Source of the DNA: Xiphophorus maculatus
Lineage: Eukaryota; Chordata; Actinopteri; Cyprinodontiformes; Poeciliidae
Direction of reading: 5' to 3'
DNA length: 64,000 nucleotides
NCBI RefSeq assembly: GCF_002775205.1
Contig: NC_036448.1
Coordinates: 5,549,072 to 5,613,071, forward strand
The notes under the pieces: generated by a model
Databases searched by the model: none
Told to the model about the DNA's origin: nothing
The model's input: only the letters and a program-made list of their open reading frames with translations
Translations under genes and position numbers: made by a program
In this document: positions 11,801-23,879 of the stretch, in pieces
Numbering within the stretch: the first letter of the stretch is position 1
Layout of the letters: each line of letters starts with the position of its first letter

Positions 11801-13713
11801 GGCTGGCCCAGGCTCTCCAGGTGGCGATGGCCAGCGGAGCGCTGCTCTGCTCCAGAGGTACGAGTGAGCGAGGAGGAAATGGAGACTGGGGAAGCCATTA
11901 CAGTTTTAGGTCAAACCAATTGATAATCGTAATGTTTTGTACCTAAAGTTTCTACTTTAGGTACAACTGAACCAGCAACTTTTCTTTAGGGGAAAGACTA
12001 AGAAAATAAAGAAGGTAAAATTACGAGAATAAACTTATACTAAAATAAAGTCATAATTTTAAGAGAATAAAGTCGTACAGCTTACTAAGAATAAATTCTT
12101 ATTATGACTTTATTGTCGTAATATTGACTATTTTCAAAATATGACTTTGTTCTCATATTGTTGTGACTTTATTATCATAATATTTCATTTTATTCTCAAT
12201 ATTATGACCTTATTCTCATATTATGACTTTATGCTTGTATTGCTATGGCATTATTTTCATATTATAATTTTATTCTGGTAATACTACCAGATAATTCTCA
12301 TATTATTTCAAATGTATTCTTGTCATTTTATGACTTTGTTTTCATGATATTACGACTTTATTCAATTCTTTGACTTTATTGTTTTAATATTGTGACTTTA
12401 TTCATGTTTGAGTTTATTTTCATAATTTTATTTTTATTATTTTTTCCTAACATGGCCCTAATACTGTGTTGTACTTTTCTAACTAGGGTTCAAACCAGCC
12501 CAAAGAAGTATTATTGAAGTACACCATACTTTAGTAGTATGGTGTATAAACGCAGGGTCCAACAATTAAAGAAAACTTTCTCGCCGTAAAATGAAGTCCA
12601 TAATCTGACAAAAAATGTTAAAGTGGAGACTATATTGAGGTGACCCAGACAGCGGTCAGAACCAATGCAATACATTTTTTAAGAGTTTCTTTTTTTTGGT
12701 ACACAGAATTCAAGTTTGGGTCTTTGAATTAAATCTTTTTGTTTATCTGGAGCGTCTTTGGTGTTTACATCAAATGATAGTAAGTGCTAAAGAGACGCAT
12801 TTTTGTCTTCACAGAGGACCTGAGAGCCATCTGTTCACGGCTCCCTCACAACAAGTAAGACATTTTGTCTCTGTTTTTTTTAATGCATAATTAGATTTAG
12901 ATCTTGGTTTGAACTAGGCCATTTGAAGGCTTTCATATGCTTTGATGGTAGCTCTGACTCTGTTTTGTTGTCCTGCTGCGAGGTGAATCTCCGACCCAGT
13001 TTCAAGTTCTTAGTTGTGTTTTTTTTTTTTTAGGTAATGTTGTTTCTTATGGAGGACCAAAACTGACATAATAAGAAATATATATTTAGTTTTATCTTGT
13101 CCTTACACATACGTTTCCATCAAGAAATATAGATATATATTGTTTTTCCTTGTCCTTATTTGAAATATTGAATATGACTGGAAATTTTAGTAGAGGGTAA
13201 GTAGCTGGTAAGATTTTTTGAAGATTAGCTCTTGTCCAGAAAACGGCAATCAGTGCACCCCTATTAATATACTCTTGCTAGCTGGCTAGGCAGTTAGCTT
13301 TTTTGTGTCCATCATGGGTCAGAGGAAATTTATCGCCAGTTGGCTGGACGAAGTTTCTACATTTCTGCGGAGATGCAAGTCGTACTTCATAATGGTCTTA
13401 AATATGATTTGGTTACCTCTAATCTTAAAATCTGCTTGAACCAAGACGTGTCCGTTTTTTTCCCCCCTCCGTCTTTCCCCTCTCCAGTCTGCTCCAGTTG
13501 GTGCTGTCCGGCCCGGTGATGTACTACAACAACATCCACACCCCTCCGCTGGCCTACAGCCCCCACGCCGCTCACTCTCCCATCCCCGCTCACCCCACTC
13601 TGCCGCCTCACACACCCCACACGCCTTTGGCCGCCCACCCGGCCCCTCACGCCCAGTACCCCGCTCAGCCCTTCATGACGGGGATGCCGTTCCCCTTCCG
13701 ACCCGGCCACTAA
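8847..13713 (+). CDS. ints15: Integrator complex subunit 15 (C7orf26), complete
   Basis: INTS15 is a nuclear subunit of Integrator, the Pol II-associated RNA cleavage complex. Coding exons are 8847-9041, 9135-9356, 9804-9969, 10059-10333, 11620-11857, 12815-12854 and 13488-13713. All have GT/AG borders and matching phases, and total 1362 nt (453 residues; about 449 in human). The start MGDIRQSLLPRDVLSAAKE matches the human N-terminus. Other family-typical stretches are SALQELQLLEIMC (residues about 67-79), SASPRFCCQFI, RWCIKAPLAYRR, LDRLAQALQVAMASGALLC (near 360-378) and the end FPFRPGH. The C-terminus is a Pro/His-rich low-complexity tail, as in human. The fifth exon holds a fish-specific Thr/His/Ala stretch (DKHTHAATSDTHAAPQ). 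An acceptor-like CAG at 8838-8840, just before the ATG, suggests an upstream non-coding exon. Confidence 0.95.
9372..9623 (+). mobile_element. 'agggctg' family DNA element in ints15 intron 2
   Basis: Starts agggctggaacgattatcgg and ends with gcgattaatcagattgattg, tttcagc. It contains gtacagcattgccttaatta and tttcagcaaattgcctgtgt, shared with the copies at 38945 and 48180. Confidence 0.7.
10334..10562 (+). repeat. Interspersed repeat starting at the ints15 exon 4 splice donor
   Basis: Directly after exon 4 (ends 10333) comes gtgtgtgtgcgtttgtttgt, then gttagatttaggactaaag, ggttagggttagg, and gaatggaagtcaatggaaag, ending in tatgcgtgtgtgtttgtgtg. I recall this arrangement as a frequent fish intronic repeat. 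The splice donor itself coincides with its first TG units. Confidence 0.65.
11108..11331. mobile_element. Non-autonomous hAT-type element with intact 8-bp target duplication
   Basis: Element of 224 bp in ints15 intron 4. Termini CAGGGGTGGGCAA/TTGCCCACCCCTG are perfect, and imperfect pairing continues through CTCGAGGGCCGGT. It is flanked on both sides by TGTTAGAT (11100-11107 and 11332-11339). An 8-bp duplication is the hAT hallmark. No coding capacity. Confidence 0.92.
11975..12478. mobile_element. ATAAAGTC-rich element ending in TAGTATTAGGGCC-type terminus
   Basis: Made of short variants of attacgagaataaa, aataaagtcataat and tgactttattctcat in both orientations, ending atggccctaatactgtgttg. 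It lies in ints15 intron 5. The terminal ggccctaat matches the foldback arm at 6861-6884. Confidence 0.7.
12900..13010 (+). repeat. Fragment of the Tc1/mariner-like repeat without the hAT insertion
   Basis: Reads tttgaactaggccatttgaa, tagctctgactctgttttg, ttgtcctgctgcgaggtgaa. It is the uninterrupted counterpart of the region split by hAT elements at 16956 and 20707. Located in the last ints15 intron. Confidence 0.6.
13240..13435 (+). mobile_element. Fragment of an element carrying a transposase N-terminus (MGKC family)
   Basis: Contains ttttttgtgtccatcATGGG followed by codons reading RKFIASWLDEV. It is related to sequences at 17.6, 27.6, 30.2 and 30.6 kb. As I recall, MGKCKF..SWL is the start of ZBED/ZNF862-like hAT-derived proteins. 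In the last ints15 intron. Confidence 0.55.
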
Positions 13714-13821
13714 AAAAACCCAAACACAGACTGCCGCCCCGTGACTGCAGATATGACGAGTGTTTGAAGGAATGTTTGAATTTATGAGCGCTTGTGAATG
13801 TTTTACAGTGTATCCGCATTG

Positions 13822-13827
13822 AATAAA
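13822..13827 (+). terminator. ints15: ints15 polyadenylation signal
   Basis: A canonical AATAAA lies 109 bp after the ints15 stop codon, giving a short 3' UTR. No other AATAAA occurs between the stop and this site. Confidence 0.75.
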
Positions 13828-13849
13828 TATTTTTTTACTTTACATGCGG

Positions 13850-15141
13850 TGTAGTTCTTGACGTCTACCACTTGTGGTCGCTGTTGCAGCTCCAAACGCA
13901 CATGGTCAAAGAAATGAGGCTTAAATTTCTAATCTTTACAAATTAGAAAAACCAACGTGGCTTTTAATTACTCTTTCTGTTCGGGATTTCTAAAGCCGCA
14001 CAGCATTAAAACATTTGCCAAAAAAAAAAGTGTTATGTAAACTCAACTGTCGAGAGCGTTCTTGAGAAATTTACTCAGGAAAAGCAAGTGGGGCAATAGA
14101 GAGGAAATTCTGTCATGATGTGACTTGTATGGTTTAGAAGATTTACTACACACACTTTACTCACACAGAATGTTAAGGAATATCTGAAGGTGGACTGTTC
14201 AGCGCTTTCCCACACTCAGCGGGGTTTCATTGCGTAACTATGAGATGTCACTATCTTCCAGCATGCAGGAGTTGAGCCCTGTTTTCATACAGATAGGATA
14301 TCACCCAACAGCCTTAACACCCCCCCCCCACACACCTTCACCCTCACTGCTCTCATTTAAGATGAAAATTGCATCATCTCCGCATCGCAGCTGCTTTCCA
14401 CTTCCTCATTTCAATACAAAACAAAGATTTAGGGGAATTTTGACTTGTTACGGTAGACTAAATCTCACAATTTTCTTTTATCTTCACTTTCTTTAAGTGG
14501 CAAAGGAGGAACTGTAAGCATGAAATACTTTAGCCATAATTAGACTCTGCTCTTCCTTTTCACAGGTGGAATGCCGGGGCAATCGTCCAGTAATAATAAC
14601 TTCTGCGCATCCCAGGTCGTCTGTGCAAACACCGATTCTCTGCGTTTCATCTCGACGAGGTTCCACCTCAAAGCAAACGCAGCTGCGGGTTTGTTGCGAT
14701 GTCCGCAATGTTGGGGAGATTGGGCCGCCTGCTGGGTTTCCTCCCTGCAGAGCGGGTGGGGCGGCGATAAGAATGTCTTTTTCTTGGAAAGAGATGCGTC
14801 GCTGTCGTGACGGTTGAGGTGCCTGATAAAGACGCAGTTCGAGTGAAAAGGCGGGATCATGTGGGGGTGGAGGGGCAGTGGCTTCTGTGGTCGCGATAAA
14901 GAGAGGAAAGGTTTCCTCGCTTACAGATTTGGATTGTGTTTCTGTCGTTGTTTGGAAAAAGCTATGAAGAGTAGCCCAATGTGAAAAAGTCTACAATAAT
15001 TACTTTGCAATGTTTGCAGTAAATTAAGTCTTTTTCATAACTTTTTTTGATTCAGCATCACTGAAGGATTTTCCAGGCTGTTCAACCTTAAATAGTTTGT
15101 GCATTGACTAGGCCTCTCAAAACCCTTAATTTTGCTATTAC
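13850..15141. other. Intergenic, no gene found
   Basis: No supported exon. A GC-richer patch at about 14560-14930 holds three GATAA cores (14766, 14825, 14895) and two GTGGGG motifs. The rest is AT-rich unique sequence. Confidence 0.6.
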
Positions 15142-15699
15142 TTAAAGGGGCAGTATAATGTCAAATCAGCATGTTTTGAGCTTTACATCATGTTATAATG
15201 TTATTCCCTCATCAAAGATATACCCGCAGTGTTGCCTTGATTCATTCATGCATGTTTGAGAAATCCTTTAATCTCCATGGCAACCACTCAGATGTACAAA
15301 ACACTTAGGTGAACCTAGCCCCGCCATTAATTGCGAAGCTCCTCCTCGGAGCTGCAGTTTCTGAGCTTCCGCCTCACTCAGCTCCTTCAGACTAGCCAGC
15401 AGCAACTGGCAAGCGCCTGGTGGAGCTGCACATCTGCTGAACTCATTACGCTTGCTTCTTCTCAGCACTGGTAAAGATGTTGTTAAAGGGTTAATAGAGG
15501 AGCCATGTTGTGACGACTTCCTGAAGGCAGAGTTTCGGAAAGAGCAGGAGTTTTTAAAGAGACAAACGCCCAATTTCAAGGCGTTCAATTAGGAAGTAAA
15601 ATTTTAACATGTTGCATTTTTATAATAACGGAAGTTAACACTTTACTGTGCTGTAAAATGGCACCTTGTAGCTAGAAACACATTATATTGACTCTTTAA
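15142..15699. mobile_element. TTAA-ended non-autonomous DNA element (558 bp)
   Basis: Termini TTAAAGGGGCAGTATAATGT and, on the other strand, TTAAAGAGTCAATATAATGT match at 16 of 20 positions. Both ends are TTAA. A second, partial copy lies at 44270-44520. No coding capacity is evident; the piggyBac link is inferred from TTAA. Confidence 0.75.
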
Positions 15700-16684
15700 A
15701 AATGTTTTTTTTTTTTCCCAAGTTGTATTTTTGAAACACAAATTTTGACCTTATGTGATGCCTTCTGTGCTTTAGATGATTTTTCTGGGTACCTTTCTTA
15801 CTTCCTGGTTGAGTTTTTCACATACTGTAGGACCAAGTTGGTTTGGAAAGCTTTTTTTCTCTCTTTCTTGAGAAATTAAATTATTTTTTCTAATATATAT
15901 ACTCAAGTTATCTTTGATATTAAAATGTGTTTGAGTCTGAAACAGTTATATGTGACAAAAAAAATCGAATGCGACTCTTTATGGGGCAAATACATTATAA
16001 ATCTCCATATACGGACCACTTAGGTGACAGTATTTATTTATAAATCTTTTTTATTTATTTTTTTAAAGTTACCCAAATATTCCTTATAAATATTCTTATA
16101 TAAAACTGCAATATCTGCAGTTTTTCACTGAATGTGGACTTTCTCTATTTCCCAGCAGGAAACCAAAACAAACCTCACCTGTTCTCTTTGCACAAAGAGT
16201 AGTTACATGGAACAGAGTTTCCATGGTTTCAGGGGAAATTGTGGTTTATTGTTGGCCCAGCTTAACCTTGCAGGTGTCTGTGTGTGTCTGCCTGCAAACA
16301 CTGCAGCTGCAGAAAATACCTAACCCACAACCACAAGGCCAAACCCGAAATCAGATTCACTGGCTCCGCCAAGCTAACCTTGCAGCAGATGTATGAACCT
16401 TATTCTGAGTAAGACACAATTGAACCATGTCAGTCATTAACTAATGGGCATTTCCACTGAAAGCTCAAGCAGCGATTAAACCGTTTTTTTTTTCTTTAAA
16501 GCTGTTTAACCTGTTAATCCACACTTGTTATTATGATCAGATTAGAGAACGCCGTAGGTTGGAACGTATCGACCTCCTTATAGCTACTCAAGATAAGAAA
16601 GTATAAAAAAAAACAAAAAACAAACTCAGTTGCAATTGTGCTACATTGAATCCGACAAGTACCGTCTAAAAACACACATATTAC

Positions 16685-17330
16685 TTACATTTATTTACGT
16701 TTTTGTCACGTTACAACCACAAATCTGGAATTTTGCTACAGTGTAATCTGATGGAACAACACAAAGGGACGCTGAAGTTTGTCTAAAAAACAAACAGAGA
16801 CTTGGGACAGCTCCAAGTCGTTCAGCGTCTCTTCCAGCTTTACACATCTAGAGTCTGACATCTTTGAATACCAAATTTTAAGTCTTGCCACAGATTTTCT
16901 ATTGTATTTTGGTCTGAACTTTAACTAGGCCGTTCTAACATGCATTTCTCTAAACCAGGGATGTCAAACTCATTCTCATTTCGGCCCATATCAAGATCCT
17001 GAATGCCCTCAAAGGGCAGAATGTGTTGCTAAAACTACCTATTAACAAAACTCTTAAAATATTACAGCTTTCTCTCCATTAGATGAGTACTTCTAAAAAA
17101 ATAATAATAATATTTAACATTAAAGTAATTGGGGACTGTACAAATGAAAACTAAATTGATTTGAAGAATAAAATAATACTTCAGAACTGTTATCTTCAAA
17201 TTATTTTTCGGCCACAGAAATGGCTAAGGCGGGCCGGATTTGGGCCGAGGGCCTCGAGTTTGACACATGATCTAAACTGTTAAATTACAGCTCTGCCTGC
17301 CTCTTCCGACTTTACAATAATACACTCACG
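16685..17330 (+). repeat. Tc1/mariner-like interspersed repeat, copy interrupted by hAT element
   Basis: Carries the family strings gtcacgttacaaccacaaa, aacacaaagggacgctgaag, aagtcttgccacagattttc and aactaggccgttctaac, then continues after the hAT insertion with acagctctgcctg. I recall this as a common teleost DNA repeat; the Tc1 link is from memory. Confidence 0.65.
16956..17269. mobile_element. hAT-type element nested in an older repeat (copy 1)
   Basis: Begins CAGGGATGTCAAACTC and ends GAGTTTGACACATG. It is flanked by CTCTAAAC (16948-16955) and ATCTAAAC (17270-17277), which match at 7 of 8 positions. It interrupts an older repeat seen at about 16685-16955 and resuming after 17277. Confidence 0.85.
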
Positions 17331-17332
17331 CA

Positions 17333-17830
17333 TACAGAGTCTGCGCATCCTTAAAGTCTTTAAAACGTCTTAAATTCATGTAGCTAAAATTAAGATCTTT
17401 AAATGCCTTAAATTCATTTTAAAAAGTAAGTTGGCCTTCAATACATTAATTGCAGGTCTAAAATTTTGTCTTAATGGGAATATATAATGTATGTATTTTT
17501 TAATCTTGCAGGACTTTTCTGTCAGGCAAAAGTTTGAGTCGCACCCAAACATCTTGTGTGACTCCGCTGTGGTCCGGGCTACTGCTAGCTTACTGCTAAT
17601 ACCTTTGCTAGCTAGCTAACATTCTTCCATTTATCAGATTTGAGTGAGTTCAAATTTATCACTAGTTGGCTGGACGAAGTTCGTACGTTTCCAGTAGGCT
17701 TTAAATCCCATTCGTTCTTACATTTCAGTTGGCGAGAGCTGCAGAAACATAAAATTCCAACGAAATGTGTTTGAAGTTTGTTCTTGTGACACTTCGAAAT
17801 GTACATTCCTGGTTTTTCAAGTCACGCTTT
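17333..17830 (+). mobile_element. Non-autonomous element of the MGKC family, copy 1
   Basis: Begins with a degraded terminus (agagtctgcgcatcc) and the typical run of cttaaattcatgta, aattaagatctttaaatg and ttaattgcaggtc. It then has a leader-like section and a broken start region reading FITSWLDEVRTFPVG. No open frame remains. Confidence 0.55.
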
Positions 17831-18169
17831 GTGGAATTGATTTTGCTAAATTCTAGACACTAACAGGTACCATAGAATTGCACAAAAATCGGTGAGGGAC
17901 AGCAAAGACCCTGAGCGAAATTCTGTGAAAGAGGTGAACGGAGCCTTGTGCCAGAAGCCCATTAAAATGCTGTTTACATCATTTTAAACTGTGATTGTGA
18001 GCATGAGTGGGAATAAAAATAACAATAAGTATTTTGTTTCATATAACGCAGTAGGATTGTAACAGGTAAACCTTCTATGGATGCAAACTCGACTAAAAAC
18101 CCACCTGTTTAGGATTATATTTGAAACGTAATCAATTACAAATTTATTGATGGAACTTGACTTAATGTC

Positions 18170-18271
18170 GTGTTCTGATTGTTGATTCTATGTTGCATTG
18201 TGTTTCTGTGTTTGTAATGATGTAAAGCACTTTGAAATGCCTTGCTGCTGAAAAGTGCTATACAAATCAAA

Positions 18272-18348
<77 letters not shown>
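18170..18348 (+). mobile_element. LINE 3' tail with (TTGA)n microsatellite
   Basis: The string atgtaaagcactttgaaatg followed by aagtgctatacaaatcaaat is the typical 3' end of fish L2-type LINEs, here followed by about 19 copies of TTGA (18270-18348). No reverse transcriptase ORF precedes it. Confidence 0.7.
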
Positions 18349-18349
<1 letters not shown>

Positions 18350-20159
18350 AGCGGCAGCCCTCCAAGTAGCAGGATGTAAAAAAAAAAACAGTGCTGGCTT
18401 ATGTAACAGAACGCAATAATGCTTTCAAAACAGCTTTTTGCTTTTTTCCCCCTAGCAATGTTTTTGCTAAAAACGATGCAGGTGTTACAGACAGTTCCTC
18501 TATCTTGACTACAACAGCAACTTGAAAACCAGGTGAAAGAATGCTGCTCTTGAACAGGAAATGAACAGGAACCTGGGAGCGAATTTACTGTCAGGCACCA
18601 TAATGAAGGCCTGTCCGGTTATTTCCTTTTTTTTACCCGAGACGTTTTCGAATTAAAGAGCACAAGCACTGCGGTCTCTGTGGGACCACCCTCATTAGTT
18701 TCCTTTAAAGACGAGAACCCTGCCAAGGTCGCAGCCTGGGAATCCTGAGCTTAACTGTCTTTACCTCAAAGGCGGCTACTGAGTGTTGACACAACACGGT
18801 TTTTAGAGGGATTTTGTGGCATTGTGGGAAACACAAGTTCTTCCTTTCTCATAACTCCTCTTGGAACCCGCTTCTTCAAGTCAACTGAGGCTGATTGTGA
18901 TGAGCTCCTCGTGTTTAGGTGTGCGCTACTTAAAACTGTTCTGATATAATTTGGAATAATCCGTGCGCTGTTGTAGCTTATCTCTTTAGCCATGCTAGCA
19001 GTAGATTAGCAGCAAATGCAGCTAACAAGCGGACCCCTTGTACAAATAAAGCATGCTAAACTCTATGTTTGAACCAGCAGCATTCTAACTGAGCTTTCAC
19101 GAGTCTGAGGAGTAGTACTTAGGTTTTTTAAAACAGTTTCTCTTTAAAGAAGCCGTTTTTGTTTTCAAAGGCCTGTAATCTGATTGACGCCTGCGGTGTA
19201 GATTCAACTTGCTCTTCAGTTGAAACTCAAGTTTCAACTATCAGTATAATGCTGGAGGAATGGTCTGTTGGTGAAGAATAAGATTGAATTGCCTGCTCTG
19301 TAAACACCCGCTAAAAATTATACCGGAGGAATCCAAGTTGATGGGAGGAAGCCCAAATGGATCACTGAAGGGAGATGAGAGTCAACCAGAATGACGCATA
19401 GAAAGGCAATGGCAAGGCTAAAATCATCTATGGATTTTGTAAGACTAAGAACTGTTTAACTGTTAAATGCAAATATGAACTGTTTAAAAAGTCAATGTAT
19501 GAAGTCGCATCTCTCTGGAAAAAAAATTGCACAATAAAATAATTCATACTGCTTTATACAAAATAGCTGAACTAAACGGTTCTATCAAATAAAACATTTT
19601 CTCAAAGGAGGATGTTTTTCTGAAGTGGGGCCAAAACGGAAAAAAAAAAAAAGATGTTGTGTTTTGTAACAATTTCAGAATCTTGCTGCACTTTTTTAGC
19701 CTGAAAATACAGAAGTTTTTCAAAAGGTCCAGTTAGAGCCAACTAGCTTGCGGTTTCACTTTTCTGAGAAAACAGTTGCCTCACTCCTTTCAGACAGCAG
19801 GAACTTTGTTGCAGCGGTGCGAGTGCCGGCCGCAAAAACAGTGGAAACGTTCGGATCGGTCTGAACGACGTGACCTGACGACAGTGAGACCTGTGATCAA
19901 ACCGAGGGCCGGGGGGGGGGGGGGGGGAGGAAAAAACTGACTCGGTTACATTTCACTCTGACACTCGTCTCTCCTCCGTGGCAACGTCACATTCTTGACC
20001 TTAAACATTCGTGCAACCATATCAACCACTTAGAATAAAATATGTCCTGAACTTTTGGGGTTCTAAATGCTTGACTGTGGGAAAAAAAAAAATGTGAACA
20101 GTAAAAAACAGTGAGTGTAACTTTACGTCTTCTAAAAGAAAAAAAAGTTAGATTCTTCA
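18349..20159. other. Intergenic, no gene found
   Basis: AT-rich unique DNA with short homopolymers and the G17 run. ORFs here are short and have no domain. Confidence 0.6.
19911..19927 (+). repeat. Run of 17 G
   Basis: A homopolymer of 17 G follows gagggcc in the intergenic region. It is a likely G-quadruplex former and a likely spot for length error in sequencing. Confidence 0.95.
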
Positions 20160-21290
20160 CACCTTCACTGTATTTGTACTCCTAAAATGTGAGGAAGTTC
20201 CCCAAAACTTCCTCACATTTTGTCCAATCACAACCACAAACTTTAATATTTACAGGAGACAGACCAAAACACAGCAACGCATAATTGTGAAGTTATGGAA
20301 TACGTGGTTTTCAAAATGTATTAGTCTGATATAGACGACACGCATTCATTCAAACATCCATCGGACTGTGTCCTAGAAGTAGATCCACACTTCACTTATT
20401 CACTTGGTTACTTTTTGGGGTTGTGTGCCTGTCATGTTACATGTAATAAATCATTAATTTTATTTGTTAAAGAAAAAAAAATCTTGAAAGTGTGTCGGGT
20501 AATTATTTTCATCCCATGGTAGGCCATACTTTTTAGAACACCTTTTAGAAAATGTGTCAACCATCTTGACACTAAAACTTTTGACTCTACTTCTTTACAA
20601 AACGACTTGAATTCAGTCAGACTGGATGGAAAAACTTTTACGTTTTGGATTTAAGTCAGACTTTGACTGGGCCGTTCTTACCTCATAAAAAGGCTTTGAT
20701 CTAAACCAGGAGTGTAAAACTCAGTTTTCATTTTGGGCCGTATCAAAAATCTGGAAGTTTTTTGTAGGGCCTGTTGTGCCACAATCTATTGATAAAACCA
20801 ATTAAACTGTTAAGATATCAATAAATAGCTGTTCCTCCAGGATTTTGTGATTGTTTTAGTCTTTTTGTTTCGTAAGGAATGTTTGTAAGGAATCTTTACA
20901 ACATTTGTGCTAATGTGTGATGCCAAATGTGACTTTTTAATTACTCGCTGTATCAAGTTACAGACCATCACTTGACATCAGGTGGGGCTGAGGCAGCATT
21001 CACTTAAACTCAACGTTTTTGACCAATTTTGAGAAAGAATGTGGAGATTTGTTGATTTTGTGTGAATTTATTGGTGTCATTTGGAGTCTGGAGGGCCACA
21101 TTTGGCCCCCGGGCCTTGAGTTTGACACATGTGTGACCATTCCTCTGTAGCTCTACGTTCATGGCCGTTCTCTCCCAGAAAGGTGAACCTCCATTCCCAG
21201 TCTACAGTTCTTCCTGTTATTGGTGCGACACACTTTTTCCTTCCGTTTGACTTTCTCTGAAAATCGTGTAACATTTGAACAATATTCAGA
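20160..21290 (+). repeat. Tc1/mariner-like interspersed repeat, second interrupted copy
   Basis: Contains aatcacaaccacaaacttta, cagtcagactggatgg and ctttgactgggccgttctta. After the hAT insertion it continues accattcctctgtagctct and aaaggtgaacctcca. It parallels the copy at 16685. Confidence 0.65.
20707..21131. mobile_element. hAT-type element nested in an older repeat (copy 2)
   Basis: Same family as the element at 16956: starts CAGGAGTGTAAAACTC and ends GAGTTTGACACATG. The left flank is again ATCTAAAC (20699-20706); no duplication is recognisable on the right. The interrupted older repeat resumes with accattcctctgtagctct. Confidence 0.8.
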
Positions 21291-23879
21291 TTTCCTTTCT
21301 TTTTTTTTCCCTATTCACAATGTTGGGTAACACAGAACCGTCACGCGGGAATCTGAAGCCAAGCAGAGACGGTACCAGCTGTTCTCTAATTCTCACAAAT
21401 TGCACGTTATAGGAAGAGGAGCCGAGCGTAAACACGTTATTATTGAAGTCACACAAAAGGAGAGATTAGAGGTGCAGTCACGTAATCTCCTCCGAGGCTG
21501 TTTTCGCTCAGTCGTCATCAATGATTAAAACGTAAGGGCAAATAAACACAAGTACGAACTGTTTAAAATGTTTTTTTTTTTTTAAACCACTCAAAGAACT
21601 GCCAAATGTTCTGTTTAAGGTTTTACTAATAATTCACCACCAGTGGCGACAGATTCACCCCCGGCCCGCCAACGACGCCCAATCCGCACAGGCTGTTGAT
21701 TTGTCAGCCCATGTCTGCGCGGACATCCAAACGATCAATTGGTTCTTGCTGCCGAGTCATGACTTGTGTGCATTATTTATTTATTTATTTGTGCTTTATA
21801 AAGTCTGAACAAAATACCCTCCTTTTATTTGCAAGGTTCGGGTTCAGCGATCGAGGGCAAATGGTTAGCAGGTGCAGGGTTAAGGTTTGAACTTTAAGCT
21901 TTAACTCGAGCTGTTCTATATTAATCCTGCGTGTTAAAAGAGAAGGTCTCAGACAGCGCAACTGGAAAAAATGCACACAAAAAAAAGAATCAGTGTGGCT
22001 GAGTCAGCTACCAGCCGACAAGTTGGTTTTTTTTTCTTTTTTCCCCCCCTTACCACATGCTAACGTTTTCACAGCTGCTGTAAGGAAAAAAAAAAAAAGA
22101 TTATTACTGGAACATTGGGTCTGACGAAGCAAAATAAGGTCCCTGGCAGATAGTAATGTGTTTGCCTTCACCTCAAGGTGAGCAGACGGTGGAGGACGCC
22201 AATCTGTCTGCGACCTGCTGGCGAATTGTTTTTTCAACTGAGTTCAGATGGACCGACCTTTGAAGCCCAACGTAGAAGTGTCATTTTGTTTTTTCTTTTA
22301 AAGGGGAAAAACATACTTAAAGCAACAAAAAAAAAGAAAAGGAAAAAAAAAAACATAAACAGGTCATAAAGTCCTTAATTTTAGGTTTACATCTATTTAA
22401 AGTGAGTCTCGTCAACAAACAGATCTTAATGCATTTAAAGCAGGGGAAAGTACTAATTATGATGCGCTTGAGCCTCTGTCAATGCTAGGTTACCACTGGC
22501 TCTGACATGCATTATAGACTAAACAGCCATTTCAGTAACTGGAACTGCTTTGTTATGTTTGGGTACAAGAAAAAAAAAAAAAAAGTCAGTAGAATCTGTT
22601 TCCTGATTACACAAAGTGCTAGATTTTAACTCATAAAATGCGACAACAAAGTATTCATGCATTTTATTTGGACATTTCTTTTGCTTTGATAACCCAGAGT
22701 ACAAATGACATATGTTTTACATTGTAGCCAATTGCTAAAGATGATCCCATTCAAATAGATGATATTTATCCATTTTACACGTGCATTATGTTCACCAGGT
22801 TACATTTTATTAATAAAATGCAAGTACAAAGCGTCTGCCCAATGAGCAGAGCATAAACACCGAGATGAAAGCGAGAGAAGTCTTATTTCTGGATATGAAT
22901 TGGATATGTTTGTCTTGTTGAACGTGCCGAGTCGAAACTGTTTATTTCATAAAAGGATTTTTTCCTGTGAAGGTGACCTCGCTTCACCTCTAATGCTCTT
23001 TTTTTTTTTGGCTCTTAGGTTGGACAAAGAAGGCGTTTAACTTTTCTATTCTGCAATGAACTAAAACTAGATTACTTCATTAAAATAAAGCTGCTCAAGC
23101 TGATTTACTTCCCCCAAACCCACCGGCTTTTTCAGTTTGTCACACTGTATGAAAGAGCACATGGCCTCAAGCAAACCGGTTTGTATGGCAGGCTGTTTTG
23201 ACATAAAATCTGTTTCGTCTGAGCATCAGTAATTACATTCCAGACATCTAAAAATGGGGTTTTGACTAGACACAGCTACATTTCGACTATCTGTATTAAA
23301 AAAATTGCACGTAAGCCCCATTAAGCTGCCACATAGCTGTCCAACCAGTTGCCTGCAGAGTTTTGGGTTTCCTGCAAAAAAAATGCCATAATGTAGAAAG
23401 AGCTCAGCAGCAAGGAATATGCCATTTTCCATTCTGGAATTTTAACTTGTCATAATAACATTTCTAAATATCTCTGTTAGTTTCGTCGTGACGTTTTTTT
23501 GCTTTCACGTATTCTGCAATTTAATTCGTCCTAGTTTAATTTATACATCTAAAATGCAGTTAATATATAGTTAGTTATAATGTCATTCGCGATGTCTTTA
23601 ATTGGAACTGTGACCAGTCAGAACAAAAAGTGCGACATCTTAAAATTTGTTTGACCAGTCACAATTTAATTGTTGATTTCTGAATTAAGTGTTACAGACT
23701 GTCAGCAATTAATTGCAGATATGTGTGAATTTAAAGCTTCCGTACAGATTAATGGTACATCTGACATCATTTCTTCTAGTCAGAATGTAATTTGAGATAT
23801 CTCAATTAGGTAATTTATTTCAATTTACTAATACCGGTGTAGTCAAAAAAAAAAATAATCTCGGATTTCTTGAACGTAC
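21291..23879. other. Intergenic, no gene found
   Basis: Low-complexity A and T runs, a TTTA tract near 21775-21790 and otherwise unique AT-rich DNA. I see no exon or recognisable element. Confidence 0.6.

Noticed and set aside
13387..13710. 107-codon minus-strand ORF rich in Gly/Arg/Val
   Set aside because: Antisense of the Pro/His-rich last exon of ints15; the composition explains its openness.
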